Part shown: one piece after another, positions 51,752 through 60,310 of the stretch | How positions within the stretch are numbered: the stretch's first letter is position 1 | Layout: each line of letters opens with the position of its first letter | NCBI GenBank assembly: GCA_964471665.1 | Contig: CAYYHG010000004.1 | Location: forward strand, 1 to 63,307 | Source of the DNA: SW-9-67-25 sp964471665 | Lineage (GTDB): Archaea; Halobacteriota; Halobacteria; Halobacteriales; Haloarculaceae | Length of the DNA stretch: 63,307 bases | Reading direction: 5' to 3' | Position numbers and translations under genes: made by a program | The notes under the pieces: generated by a model | Seen by the model: only the letters and a program-made list of their open reading frames with translations | Told to the model about the DNA's origin: nothing | Database searches by the model: none

Positions 51752-52432
51752 ATGTACATCATCATCGTCGGTGCCGGGGATATCGGGACGCCGCTCGTGG
51801 ATGTTGCGACCCGCGAAGGCAACGAAGTGGTGGTCGTCGAGCGCGACGCGGACAGGGCGGATCGCATAGCCAGCGAGTACGACTGTCTGGTCCTCAACGC
51901 GGACGCGACACTCAAGAAGACGGTCGTCGACGCCGGCGCAGAGCAGGCCGACGCGATCATCTCGACGACTGAACAGGACGCGACGAACGTCATGGTGTCG
52001 CTGCTCGCGAAGGATCTCGAGGTCCCAGAAATCGTCGCCGTGGTCCAGAATCCGGCCCACAGGGGACTGTACAGGCAGATCGGCGTCCACACGATGGAGA
52101 ATCCCCAGGAACTCATCGCCGAGTACCTCTACCGGACGATCGCACGGCCGGCGATCGTCGACTACATGCGGATCGGTGACGACGCCGAGGTCTTCGAGAT
52201 TGCTGTCACCGAGGACGCACCGATCGCCGGGAAGACCCTCCAGGAGGCGGCACAGGCCGACATCATACCGGAGGACGTATTGATCGTCGCAATCGAGCGT
52301 GAGGACGAGGAACACCCAGTGACACCCCGGGGACAGACGCGAATCGAAGAAGGTGATCTGCTGACTGTCTACTCCGGGTTCGGCGCGGATCCCGAACTCA
52401 CGGACCTGTTCGGGCACTTCGAAGACTCGTGA
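51752..52432 (+). CDS. TrkA-family regulator, single RCK unit
   Basis: 226 aa. TrkA-N domain with GAGDIG (residues 7-12) and a TrkA-C domain from about 140 (DDAEVFEIAVTEDAPIAGK). It is 79 bp before the second trkH gene on the same strand and is its likely partner, a KtrA/TrkA-type ring of single units. Its N-terminus MYIIIVGAGDIG differs from the double-unit TrkA at 46782-48113. Confidence 0.9.
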   Translation: MYIIIVGAGDIGTPLVDVATREGNEVVVVERDADRADRIASEYDCLVLNADATLKKTVVDAGAEQADAIISTTEQDATNVMVSLLAKDLEVPEIVAVVQNPAHRGLYRQIGVHTMENPQELIAEYLYRTIARPAIVDYMRIGDDAEVFEIAVTEDAPIAGKTLQEAAQADIIPEDVLIVAIEREDEEHPVTPRGQTRIEEGDLLTVYSGFGADPELTDLFGHFEDS

Positions 52433-52511
52433 CAAGACGTGTCGTCGTCCCGGCCGGATCCAGCCGCGTCGACAGAACTGCCTCCCGACCGGACACGAGT
52501 CGTTCCCGAGG

Positions 52512-54059
52512 ATGTACGTAGACACACGCACAGTCGCACGCGACGTGGGACGGATCCTCCAGGTCGTCTCACTCATGCTGGTGGTATCGATCGGTGTCGC
52601 CATCCTCAACCGCGAATTCTACGCTGCACTCCCCTTCGGCGTCTCGGCGCTCGTGGTGGCCGGCGTCGGGACCGCACTCTATCGACACTACCGGGACGCA
52701 GCCCAACCCGAAAAGCTCGAAGGGATGGTCACGGCAGCGACTGCCTGGGCGCTCACCGGAGTTCTCGGCGGCCTGCCCTTCCTGCTGATCGCCTGGGTCA
52801 TCGCACTGGATCCGTTGCCAGCCTGGGCCAACGTGCCACAGATGAACGAGACGGTAGCCGTGTTTCTCAACCCCCTGGACGCGGTCTTCGAGAGTATGAG
52901 CGGCTTCACCGGAACCGGGCTGACGATGGCCGCGGTCGAAGAAGACCTCCCGCGGTCGCTGCACTGGTGGCGGTCGTTCACCGAGTGGATCGGCGGCGTC
53001 GGGGTGATCGTCCTGACCGTGGCGATCCTCGCCCGGCCCGGCAGCGGGTCGTTCACACTCTACGAGAGCGAGGCCCGCTCGGAGAAGATCCACCCGAGTA
53101 TCGTCTCGACCGTCCAGGAGATCTGGAAGATATACGTCGGCCTCACGGTCGGATCGATCGGCCTGTTGTTTCTGGTCGGGATGCCGCTGTGGGACGCGAT
53201 CAACCACGGCATGACCGGGATCGCGACCGGCGGATTCTCCGTCCACGCGGATTCGATCGGTCACTACGGGAGCCCGGCCATCGAGTACGCTGTCGTGCCG
53301 GTGATGGTGGCGGGCAGTATCGCGTTCCCGGTCCACTATCTCATCTTCAGAGGGCAGTTGCGGAACTTCTACACCGACCCGCAGACACGGTGGGTGTTCG
53401 TCTGGTTCACCGTCGGGACACTCGCGCTCACCGGGATTTTCACCGCGACCGGGCAGTACAGCTCCTTCGAAGAGACGTTCCGGATCGCGCTCTTCCAGTT
53501 CGTGTCGGCGACGTCGAACGCTGGGTTCGGGACGGCGACAATCGGCAGGGGGACAGAACAGGTCTGGAGCGCCGGAGCGACGTTGCTGGCCTGTGTCGGG
53601 ATGCTCACCGGCGCAGCGGCTGGCTCGACTGTCAGCGGGCTCAAACTCATCCGCGTCATCACCCTCCTCAAGGGAACCGTCTGGCAGGTCCGGCGCGTGT
53701 TTGCCCCCGAGAGTGCCGTTCGATACCTCCAGATCGGACAGCGACGCCTCGACGAAGACCAGGTCCAGCGCGAATACACCGAAGCGACGGTCGTGTTGCT
53801 CCTCTGGCTCGCGTTCCTCGTTGTCGGGGTCGGAGTGTTTCTCGCAGTTCTGTCTCCGGACCACCCGCTGGAGTACGTCGTGTTCGACGTGATGAGTGCC
53901 CAGAGCAACGTCGGCCTGGATTCCGGGATCACCGGTCCGGCGATGCCAGACGCTGCAAAGGGGATGCTCATTCTCAACATGTGGGTCGGACGCCTGGAAA
54001 TCATCCCCGTCGCCGTGTTGCTGGGTTCAATCTTCCAGCGGCTGGACCTGTACCGGTGA
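52512..54059 (+). CDS. TrkH-family potassium uptake protein (second copy)
   Basis: 515 aa. Pore loops: SMSGFTGTGLTM, HGMTGIATGGFS, SATSNAGFGTAT and SAQSNVGLDSG, each with the filter Gly in place. Filter sequences differ from the first copy, so the two channels probably differ in affinity or regulation. It follows a single-RCK TrkA gene. ATG at 52512 begins MYVDTRTVARDVGRILQVVS, a short cytoplasmic leader before helix 1. Confidence 0.93.
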   Translation: MYVDTRTVARDVGRILQVVSLMLVVSIGVAILNREFYAALPFGVSALVVAGVGTALYRHYRDAAQPEKLEGMVTAATAWALTGVLGGLPFLLIAWVIALDPLPAWANVPQMNETVAVFLNPLDAVFESMSGFTGTGLTMAAVEEDLPRSLHWWRSFTEWIGGVGVIVLTVAILARPGSGSFTLYESEARSEKIHPSIVSTVQEIWKIYVGLTVGSIGLLFLVGMPLWDAINHGMTGIATGGFSVHADSIGHYGSPAIEYAVVPVMVAGSIAFPVHYLIFRGQLRNFYTDPQTRWVFVWFTVGTLALTGIFTATGQYSSFEETFRIALFQFVSATSNAGFGTATIGRGTEQVWSAGATLLACVGMLTGAAAGSTVSGLKLIRVITLLKGTVWQVRRVFAPESAVRYLQIGQRRLDEDQVQREYTEATVVLLLWLAFLVVGVGVFLAVLSPDHPLEYVVFDVMSAQSNVGLDSGITGPAMPDAAKGMLILNMWVGRLEIIPVAVLLGSIFQRLDLYR

Positions 54060-54072
54060 GGCGTCACGAACC

Positions 54073-54234
54073 GTGCAGACGGACTGCTGTAGTTCGCTAC
54101 CGGACCACGAGGACAACCAGGAGTCGGTCGTCCCGATCAGGACGGCACTCTCGTGTGCTGTGTGCGACGAGGAGTTCCCGCTGGAGGCGCAGACCGAAGT
54201 ATTCATCGGACAGGCAACCGGTACAGTCTGGTAG
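54073..54234 (+). CDS. Small Cys-containing protein (53 aa)
   Basis: GTG at 54073 gives 53 aa with an early CC pair (MQTDCCSSLPDHEDNQESVV) and a CAVCDEE motif. It resembles the start of short haloarchaeal CxxC zinc-finger proteins but lacks a second CxxC at the end, so it may be truncated or unrelated. It lies 13 bp after trkH and 6 bp before the cupin gene. Tentative. Confidence 0.4.
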   Translation: MQTDCCSSLPDHEDNQESVVPIRTALSCAVCDEEFPLEAQTEVFIGQATGTVW

Positions 54235-54240
54235 GAAATA

Positions 54241-54573
54241 ATGAGTCACGTTTCTACGTCCGAACTGGCCAGACAGCTCGAGCAGGGAGACAAAAACTAC
54301 GCAGAAGTGCTCAGCGAGGAATCGATGCGTGTCGAACTCGCACGCTATCCCAACCCCGCCCCGAAACACCCGCACAAGGAGGACGAACTCTACGTCATCA
54401 TCGCGGGCTCCGGAATGGTCCACGTCGGGTCCGAAACGTATGCTGTCACTGAGGGCGACGTCGTCTTCGTGGAACAGGGTGTGGAACACGACTTTTTCGA
54501 TATCGAAGACGAAATCACAGCCCTCGTCGTCTTCACGGGTTCCCAGGAGACCGTTCTCGGACGGAATCGGTGA
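54241..54573 (+). CDS. Cupin-domain protein
   Basis: 110 aa, a single small beta-barrel cupin. Motif 1 is PAPKHPHKEDELYVIIAGSG (His47 and His49 region, Glu52) and motif 2 is VEQGVEHDFFD with a conserved His. These residues would form a metal site. Cupins have many functions and none can be chosen here. It is followed by the transglutaminase-like gene 15 bp downstream, probably in one transcript. Confidence 0.85.
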   Translation: MSHVSTSELARQLEQGDKNYAEVLSEESMRVELARYPNPAPKHPHKEDELYVIIAGSGMVHVGSETYAVTEGDVVFVEQGVEHDFFDIEDEITALVVFTGSQETVLGRNR

Positions 54574-54588
54574 AAGTCTCGAACGATT

Positions 54589-55020
54589 ATGGAGGTCGAG
54601 GTGACGATGGACCTTCGCCGGTGGACACCACTTACGTTCCTGTTCCCGGACCGCTACGTCGACCGCGACGACCGGTGGGACGGCTTCGACCTCGTCGAGT
54701 GGTCGGACGCCGAGTACGAGTGGACACAGGACCCCTGGAACGGATTCAGCGATTTCGCACAGCGACCCCGGAAGACGCTCACCAGCGGGGAAGGGGACTG
54801 TGAGGACTACGCGCTGGTGGCGATTTCGTGGGCAGTCGCCAACGACCGCGACGGGATCGGACTCGCCTTCTGCTGGGAGTCTCCCTACCCGTGGCCGAGG
54901 CACGTGATCGCCTACGACGACGAGCGGGTGTACTCGTCGGGGCACACGTACGAGAAAAGCGTCGACGAATACATCGACGACTCGGATTACGCCTTCGCAG
55001 TCCGGCGGCGAGTCTCCTGA
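54589..55020 (+). CDS. Transglutaminase-like cysteine-protease-fold protein
   Basis: 143 aa. The motif SGEGDCEDYALVAISWAVAN (near residues 66-85) carries a candidate nucleophilic Cys, and WPRHVIAYDDERVY a following His and Asp, the order of the transglutaminase/BTLCP-type papain fold. Only the core domain is present and no signal peptide is seen. An internal ATG six codons in (54607, MDLRRWTPLTFLF) is an alternative start. Function unknown. Confidence 0.65.
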   Translation: MEVEVTMDLRRWTPLTFLFPDRYVDRDDRWDGFDLVEWSDAEYEWTQDPWNGFSDFAQRPRKTLTSGEGDCEDYALVAISWAVANDRDGIGLAFCWESPYPWPRHVIAYDDERVYSSGHTYEKSVDEYIDDSDYAFAVRRRVS

Positions 55021-55203
55021 CGGTCCCACACGTCCGTTCGTCCCAGACAGCGGTCGGCGAGGGATTCGAACCACGCCGAGACGTGTCCCGCGTGCTCCTC
55101 ATCCGGCCACACGCGGCTCTCAGGCCGGCCCGACGACCCGGACCGAGGCAGGCCGGAGCGAAAGATAAACCCTTTCCCTGGCCCAGGTGAAATGTGAGTC
55201 TGT

Positions 55204-55276
55204 GTGCCCGTAGCCTAGTGGACAAGGCGGTAGGTTCCGGACCTACAGATCGAGGGTTCGAATCCCCCCGGGCACG
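55204..55276 (+). tRNA. tRNA-Arg (anticodon CCG)
   Basis: 73-nt cloverleaf without an encoded CCA. Acceptor GTGCCCG/CGGGCAC, D-stem GCCT/AGGC, anticodon stem GTAGG/CCTAC around TTCCGGA (anticodon CCG, reading CGG). The T arm has GAGGG paired with CCCCC around TTCGAAT, leaving one A-C mismatch near its base. An A/T-containing AAAGATAAAC lies about 34-43 nt upstream. The preceding 183 bp contain no gene. Confidence 0.9.
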
Positions 55277-55310
55277 TGGCAGACAGTCGACCGGACGGGC
55301 TCGCAGAGAC

Positions 55311-55976
55311 CTACGGTGATTCGCCGGTCTCGAGGGTGAAGCTGTCGACCGGACAGGCTGTACAGGTCAACATGTAGCCATCGTCCATCTCCTCGTCGTT
55401 GAGCATCTCGTTGTTGGCGTGACGGATGTAGTCCCCTGCCGGACCGTCCACCGCGTGCCCGGCACAGGAGAGACACTGTCCCTCGCGGCAGGCGTAGGGC
55501 AGGTCCCAGCCCTCGTCCTCGCCTGCCTCGAGGATCGTCTCGTTGTTGGCGACCTCGATGGTTTCGCCCTGCTTTGTGAACTCGATCTCGTAGACCTCGA
55601 TTTCGTCTTCGGGAATCGCGTCTGGGTCGAACCCCGCAGACTCGTCGGCGTCACCCTCCGCGAGTTCGCCTTCTGTCTCGCCGGCACTGATCGCCCCGGC
55701 CCCACCGCCACCACCGCCGATCGAGCGGTTCATCGGCTCCGGGAAGCCCGTCTCCGGGAGGGATTCGGCGCGCCGTTCCAGGACTTCCTGGGAGATGTCC
55801 TCTGTCGGCTCCCAGCCCGTCCCCTCGACGTAGTGGGCGACCACGACGAGAAGCGTCATCACGAAGGCGACGAGCACAGCCCCGGAGGCCAAGTCCGCGA
55901 TATCGGCCAACCAGAAGACCACGAACCCGAGCCACAGGAGCAGCGCAACGCCGATACCGATGGCGTCTCTGTTCAT
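55311..55976 (-). CDS. Membrane-anchored 2Fe-2S ferredoxin
   Basis: 221 aa. Two hydrophobic helices (about residues 5-25 and 30-48) anchor it. A Gly/Glu-rich spacer to about 125 leads into a plant-type ferredoxin domain with CREGQCLSCAG (three Cys) and TCTACP (fourth). It would hold one 2Fe-2S cluster at the membrane surface. Haloarchaea use similar ferredoxins as the carrier for oxoacid oxidoreductases. An A/T box at 56000-56008 lies 24-32 nt before the ATG. Confidence 0.88.
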   Translation of the reverse strand: MNRDAIGIGVALLLWLGFVVFWLADIADLASGAVLVAFVMTLLVVVAHYVEGTGWEPTEDISQEVLERRAESLPETGFPEPMNRSIGGGGGGAGAISAGETEGELAEGDADESAGFDPDAIPEDEIEVYEIEFTKQGETIEVANNETILEAGEDEGWDLPYACREGQCLSCAGHAVDGPAGDYIRHANNEMLNDEEMDDGYMLTCTACPVDSFTLETGESP

Positions 55977-55999
55977 GTGCGTGGCTATAGCGCACCGGT

Positions 56000-56008
56000 A
56001 TAATTAAC
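56000..56008 (-). promoter_or_regulatory. TATA-like box of the ferredoxin gene
   Basis: TTAATTATA on the minus strand, 24-32 nt before the ATG at 55974-55976. It fits a leaderless archaeal promoter. Confidence 0.5.
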
Positions 56009-56043
56009 TGTTGTTTCGGCCATGTTCGCCTCCCCCGGGGCGG

Positions 56044-57297
56044 TCACAGCATCTCCTCGACGGCGTTCCACCGTTTGTCGTCGTAGGATTGCTGGCGGCC
56101 GGTGTCGAACTCCCGTTCGATGCGCCGCCGGAGGGTGCGCTTTCCCTCCCGGTCGATGCGGGCCAGTTCGTCGGCCTTCCCCACTGCCAGTGGCGGCCCG
56201 CGCTCGCCGGCGATTTCCGAGAGCAGGTGGCTTGTCAGATCTGCACGCACCGCCGGATCCGCGGTGAATGCGTGCGGGGCCTCGACGCGGTAGACGAGGT
56301 CGTCTCGCGGGTCGTAGACGACGAAGAACGTGACCTCGTAGGCCTGTTCGTCGAGTGCGCGCTCCCAGCCGACGGTCAGGGATCCGTCGGCGAGTGTCCC
56401 GTCGGTCCCGACACGCGACCGGAACCAGTTCGTGAAGGTGAGCGCGTCGGTCCTGGGTTCGCCGTCCTCGTCGAGACGCTCCAGGACGCGACGGAAGAAG
56501 GCGTCGTCGTCGACCCAGGGTGCGCCGAGTGTTCCGCGCAGCGTCCGCGTGATGGCCTTCGAGGCGCTGTTCTTGACAAATCCCACGAGCGGAACGTCGC
56601 GCTCGACGAACGTCTCCACGAGTTCGAGATAGTTCGCGACCACGTCCCGTGGCTGTTCCTCGTCGGTCAGCAGGCGTCGGAGTTCGGGGTCGCGCTCGCT
56701 CCACTTCAGCAGGCCAGTCGGGTAGATCGGCCCGTCGAGAACGAGCAGGTCGTCGACCACCTCGGCCTGGTCGATGGCGTGTTCGCTCTCGGCGAGATAC
56801 AGCGCCAGCGCGTGGACGACCGTCTGCTCGTAGCGGTCGACGCGGGGCGCGTGCAGGACCCGCCGGCGGGCGTATCCCTGGTCGTCGAGGCGCCAGTCGG
56901 CGTCGTGAACGGCGACGCTCGGGTCGTTCGTGTGGACGGTCATCACGATGGTCCGTGCGCGGTGGAGATCGATGTCCGAGGGGACTGCGGCCATCGCCGC
57001 CTGGGAGACGTCCAGCACGAGCCCGTTCTTGAACGTCGTGGGGTTGATCGTGCCCGCGTCGAGTCCGTGCTGTGTCTCGAACGGCGAGGACTCCAGGGCG
57101 ATGTCGTCGATGGGGACCTTGTGTCGCTGGACGCCATCCAGCGGTTCCAGCACGACCTCGCCGTCGTCGTAGAGCGGATCCAGAAACTCCTGCCAGGCAC
57201 GGTCGGCGACGTCGCCGTGATCGCTGTCGTCGACGGTTTCTCTGACTCGGCCGGCCAGGCGGGCGACGCCGTCCACGTGGACGGGATCGAGTGTCAT
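56044..57297 (-). CDS. nurA: NurA-like DNA nuclease
   Basis: 417 aa. NurA is a 5'-3' DNA end-resection nuclease that works with the HerA helicase and Mre11-Rad50. The metal-binding start VPIDDIALESSPFET, the DGPIYPTGLLKWSE motif and the C-terminal VYRVEAPHAF match NurA-domain proteins. No herA is next to it. The length is typical of the haloarchaeal version. Confidence 0.82.
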   Translation of the reverse strand: MTLDPVHVDGVARLAGRVRETVDDSDHGDVADRAWQEFLDPLYDDGEVVLEPLDGVQRHKVPIDDIALESSPFETQHGLDAGTINPTTFKNGLVLDVSQAAMAAVPSDIDLHRARTIVMTVHTNDPSVAVHDADWRLDDQGYARRRVLHAPRVDRYEQTVVHALALYLAESEHAIDQAEVVDDLLVLDGPIYPTGLLKWSERDPELRRLLTDEEQPRDVVANYLELVETFVERDVPLVGFVKNSASKAITRTLRGTLGAPWVDDDAFFRRVLERLDEDGEPRTDALTFTNWFRSRVGTDGTLADGSLTVGWERALDEQAYEVTFFVVYDPRDDLVYRVEAPHAFTADPAVRADLTSHLLSEIAGERGPPLAVGKADELARIDREGKRTLRRRIEREFDTGRQQSYDDKRWNAVEEML

Positions 57298-57357
57298 GGT
57301 CGGCTGTTCGCGCCTCGGAGCAAAAGTGTAGGGGCCCGACGCCTCGCCTCGTACTGA

Positions 57358-57747
57358 TTACTCTGTGCCCCACTCGCGGAGCAGTCGCTGGAGTGCCTCG
57401 GCGATCTCCTCGTAGCTCTGCATCGAGAGCCCGTCGGTCGTGATGAGGACGCCCCTGCGGTCGGCTGCGACCCGGAGCAGGTAGCCGTTCTCGAACGACC
57501 GGACGGTAAACCGGTACTGGCCGAGTTCGGAGCTCTGGTAGGCGTTCTGTGTCTCCCGATAGCCGCGCCACTCGTGGCCGACGAAGGTGTTGAGATCGGC
57601 GTCCCGTTCGAGGTCGTCCCGCAGGTAGAGCTGGTCGAAGTCCGACCGCGTGAAGTAGGTGACCGACCGCAGGCTGTCCCCCGTCGCCGTCCTGGCCGTC
57701 GTGACGATGTGGTCGGCCCGCTCGTCGGACAGAAGCTGTGATTGCAT
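57358..57747 (-). CDS. Conserved haloarchaeal protein of unknown function
   Basis: 129 aa from the ATG at 57745-57747 (MQSQLLSDERADHIVTTART). Alpha/beta composition, with the pattern RRGVLITTDGLSMQSYEE near the end. Similar proteins are common in haloarchaea but uncharacterised. No motif, membrane segment or signal is visible. It follows nurA's upstream side (60 bp) on the same strand. Confidence 0.7.
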   Translation of the reverse strand: MQSQLLSDERADHIVTTARTATGDSLRSVTYFTRSDFDQLYLRDDLERDADLNTFVGHEWRGYRETQNAYQSSELGQYRFTVRSFENGYLLRVAADRRGVLITTDGLSMQSYEEIAEALQRLLREWGTE

Positions 57748-57837
57748 GTCCCAAGCGTGACGGGCCGGATACATAACTCCGCCGCTCACGAACAAAACCG
57801 GTCCGGAGCGCCCTGCCGGCGAGTGGAGACAGGTTCG

Positions 57838-57871
57838 TACTGTCGGCTATCGACCACGAAGCGAAAGTATG
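57838..57871. mobile_element. Remnant of a family A element (A9)
   Basis: TACTGTCGGCTATC followed by GACCACGAAG and a diverged right arm ending GCGAAAGTAT. About 34 bp of an A element, collapsed at its centre. It lies in the divergent region between the 129-aa gene and phosphoglycerate mutase. Confidence 0.5.
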
Positions 57872-57897
57872 GTACGTGATCCACCCGACCTGCCGGT

Positions 57898-59457
57898 ATG
57901 GACGTCGGTCTGGTCATTCTGGACGGGTGGGGGCTCAATCCTGACGATGACGCCCGCGACGCCGTCGAGGCCGCGGAGACGCCGAACTTCGACCGCTACT
58001 GGCGGGAGAGCGCCCGCACGACCCTGGAGACCCACGGCCGACGGGTCGGTCTCCCCGAAGGGCAGATGGGCAACAGCGAGGTGGGCCATCTCAACATCGG
58101 CGCCGGCCGGGTCGTCAAGCAGGAGTCGGCCCGCGTCACGGACGCCATCGCGCGCTGGCGCGGCGGAGAGCCGCCGGATCCCGATCCCGGCGACGTCCCG
58201 ATCGACGAGAACGGGGCCATCGACGCCGCGTTCGCGTCCGTCGAGGACCACGGCGGTCGGGCGCACTTCGTGGGACTGGTCAGCGACGGCGGCGTCCACT
58301 CCTACCAGTTCCACCTCCATGCACTGATCGACCTGGCCGCCGACCGCGGCGTCGAGGCGGTCACACACGCGTTCACCGACGGCCGGGACACGGCACCCAG
58401 GGGCGGCGCCGGCTACCTCGCCGACCTCCAGTCCCACGCCGCCGACCGCGGGACTGGCCACGTCGCCACCGTCTCCGGGCGCTACTACGCGATGGACCGC
58501 GACGAGAACTGGGCGCGGACGAAACGCGCCTACGACGCCATCGTCGAACGCGAGGCCGCCCACGCCGCCGACTCGGCCGTCGCGGCCGTCGAGGCTTCCT
58601 ACGAGCGCGGCGACACCGACGAGTTCGTCGAACCGACGCTGGTGGCGGACAGGCCGGCCCTCGAAGACGGGGACGCCGTGGTGTTGTTCAATTTCAGAGC
58701 CGACCGCGCCCGGCAGCTCACGCAGATGCTCGCGGATATCGATCCCGGCGACTGGTCGTTCGAGACAGACCCCCCCGAGGTGCAGCTGGTGACGATGACC
58801 GAGTACGACGAGACGTTCGACCTCCCCGTCGCCTTCGCGCCACGCCAGCCCGAGGACACGCTCGGCGAAGTACTGGCCCGGGCCGGCCGGACGCAGCTGC
58901 GCATCGCCGAAACCGAGAAGTACGCCCACGTCACGTACTTCCTGAACGGCGGCCGCGAGGTGGCCTTCGAGGGCGAACGCCGGGAGATCGTCCCCAGCCC
59001 GGACGTTCCGACATACGACCACAAACCCGAGATGAGTGCACCGGAGGTGACCGACACTGCCATCGGAATCGTCGAGAACGAGGATCCGGACGTGGTCGTT
59101 CTGAACTACGCCAACCCGGACATGGTCGGCCACACGGGCGACTTCGACGCGGCCGTCGCGGCCGTCGAGACAGTCGACGCCCAGCTGGGCTCGCTTGTCG
59201 AAGCGACACACCGGGCGGGTGCGCACGTCCTCGTGACCGCCGACCACGGCAACGCCGACGAGATGGGCACGCCCGAGTCACCACACACCGCACACACAAC
59301 CAATCCGGTACCGTTCGTCGCCCTCCCCCCGGAGGGAACCAGTAGCGACCGGCGCGTCCGCGATGGCGGAACACTGGCGGACGTCGCGCCGACCATCCTG
59401 GCACTCGCGGGTATCGAGAAGCCGGCGGCGATGACCGGCCGGTCGCTGGTGGAGTGA
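57898..59457 (+). CDS. gpmI: 2,3-bisphosphoglycerate-independent phosphoglycerate mutase
   Basis: 519-aa alkaline-phosphatase-superfamily enzyme interconverting 3- and 2-phosphoglycerate in glycolysis/gluconeogenesis. The N-terminal metal motif VILDGWG (residues 6-12), the phosphoserine Ser60 in GQMGNSEVGHLNIGAG and the later ADHGNADEM metal site are all present. The length matches the bacterial GpmI type rather than the shorter archaeal ApgM. It runs into truA with a 1-bp gap. Confidence 0.95.
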   Translation: MDVGLVILDGWGLNPDDDARDAVEAAETPNFDRYWRESARTTLETHGRRVGLPEGQMGNSEVGHLNIGAGRVVKQESARVTDAIARWRGGEPPDPDPGDVPIDENGAIDAAFASVEDHGGRAHFVGLVSDGGVHSYQFHLHALIDLAADRGVEAVTHAFTDGRDTAPRGGAGYLADLQSHAADRGTGHVATVSGRYYAMDRDENWARTKRAYDAIVEREAAHAADSAVAAVEASYERGDTDEFVEPTLVADRPALEDGDAVVLFNFRADRARQLTQMLADIDPGDWSFETDPPEVQLVTMTEYDETFDLPVAFAPRQPEDTLGEVLARAGRTQLRIAETEKYAHVTYFLNGGREVAFEGERREIVPSPDVPTYDHKPEMSAPEVTDTAIGIVENEDPDVVVLNYANPDMVGHTGDFDAAVAAVETVDAQLGSLVEATHRAGAHVLVTADHGNADEMGTPESPHTAHTTNPVPFVALPPEGTSSDRRVRDGGTLADVAPTILALAGIEKPAAMTGRSLVE

Positions 59458-59458
59458 G

Positions 59459-60256
59459 ATGCGCGCCTACCGGGTCGCCTACGACGGGCGTCCCTACCAC
59501 GGCTTCCAGCGCCAGCCGGACGTCCCGACAGTCGAGGACACCATCCTCAACGCGCTCCGGGCGCTCGAAATCCTCGGGGAAGCCCGGGGTACACCGGAGG
59601 GGTACGCAGCGGCGGGCCGGACTGACGCCGGGGTCTCTGCAGTCGCACAGACAGTCGCCTTCGAGCCGCCCGACTGGCTTCGCCCCGCAGCACTGAACGC
59701 CGAACTCCCGGCCGACGTGCGGGCGTGGGCGAGCGCCGACGGACCGACGGACTTTCACGCCACCCACGACGCGGCGAGCAGGGAGTACACCTACTTCCTG
59801 TACGCGCCCGACAGTTCCGGCGAGCGCGCCCGCCGGGCACTCGACGCGCTGGCCGGCGAACACGACTTCCACAACCTCACGCCCGACGAGAGCGGAACGG
59901 TCCGGGAGCTGTCGACGGGTCTCGACCGGGAGGGAGCGTTTCTCGTGCTCAGGTTCCGGGCGGGCGGGTTCGCCCGACAGCTCGTCCGGCGTGCCGTCTC
60001 CGTCGTTGCGGAAGTCGCCCGCGGAGACGCCGGGATCGAACGCGTCCGGCGTCTGCTGGGCCCAGAGTCACTCTCCGGACCGAAGGGGGTGGCCCCGGCA
60101 CCCGCGTACCCGCTCGTCCTCACCGACGTGACCTACCCGGAACTCGCGTTCCGAGTGGACGACAGGACGGCCGCCAGTGTCGACGAGATCTTCGAGGAGC
60201 GCCGGGTGGAACACGCGACGCTCGCCCGGGTGACCGGCCGCCTGGCCGACCGGTGA
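59459..60256 (+). CDS. truA: tRNA pseudouridine synthase A
   Basis: 265 aa. It makes pseudouridine at positions 38-40 of the anticodon arm. The catalytic Asp is in AAGRTDAGVSA (near residue 53); FHATHDAASREYTYFL and the C-terminal VLRFRAGGFARQLVRRAVS are also characteristic. It starts 2 nt after the phosphoglycerate mutase stop and is probably cotranscribed. Confidence 0.93.
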   Translation: MRAYRVAYDGRPYHGFQRQPDVPTVEDTILNALRALEILGEARGTPEGYAAAGRTDAGVSAVAQTVAFEPPDWLRPAALNAELPADVRAWASADGPTDFHATHDAASREYTYFLYAPDSSGERARRALDALAGEHDFHNLTPDESGTVRELSTGLDREGAFLVLRFRAGGFARQLVRRAVSVVAEVARGDAGIERVRRLLGPESLSGPKGVAPAPAYPLVLTDVTYPELAFRVDDRTAASVDEIFEERRVEHATLARVTGRLADR

Positions 60257-60310
60257 CCACTTCCACTCCGGACCCACAGCGTTTTAGCCGGGGACGGTCC
60301 CAGGAGGCGT

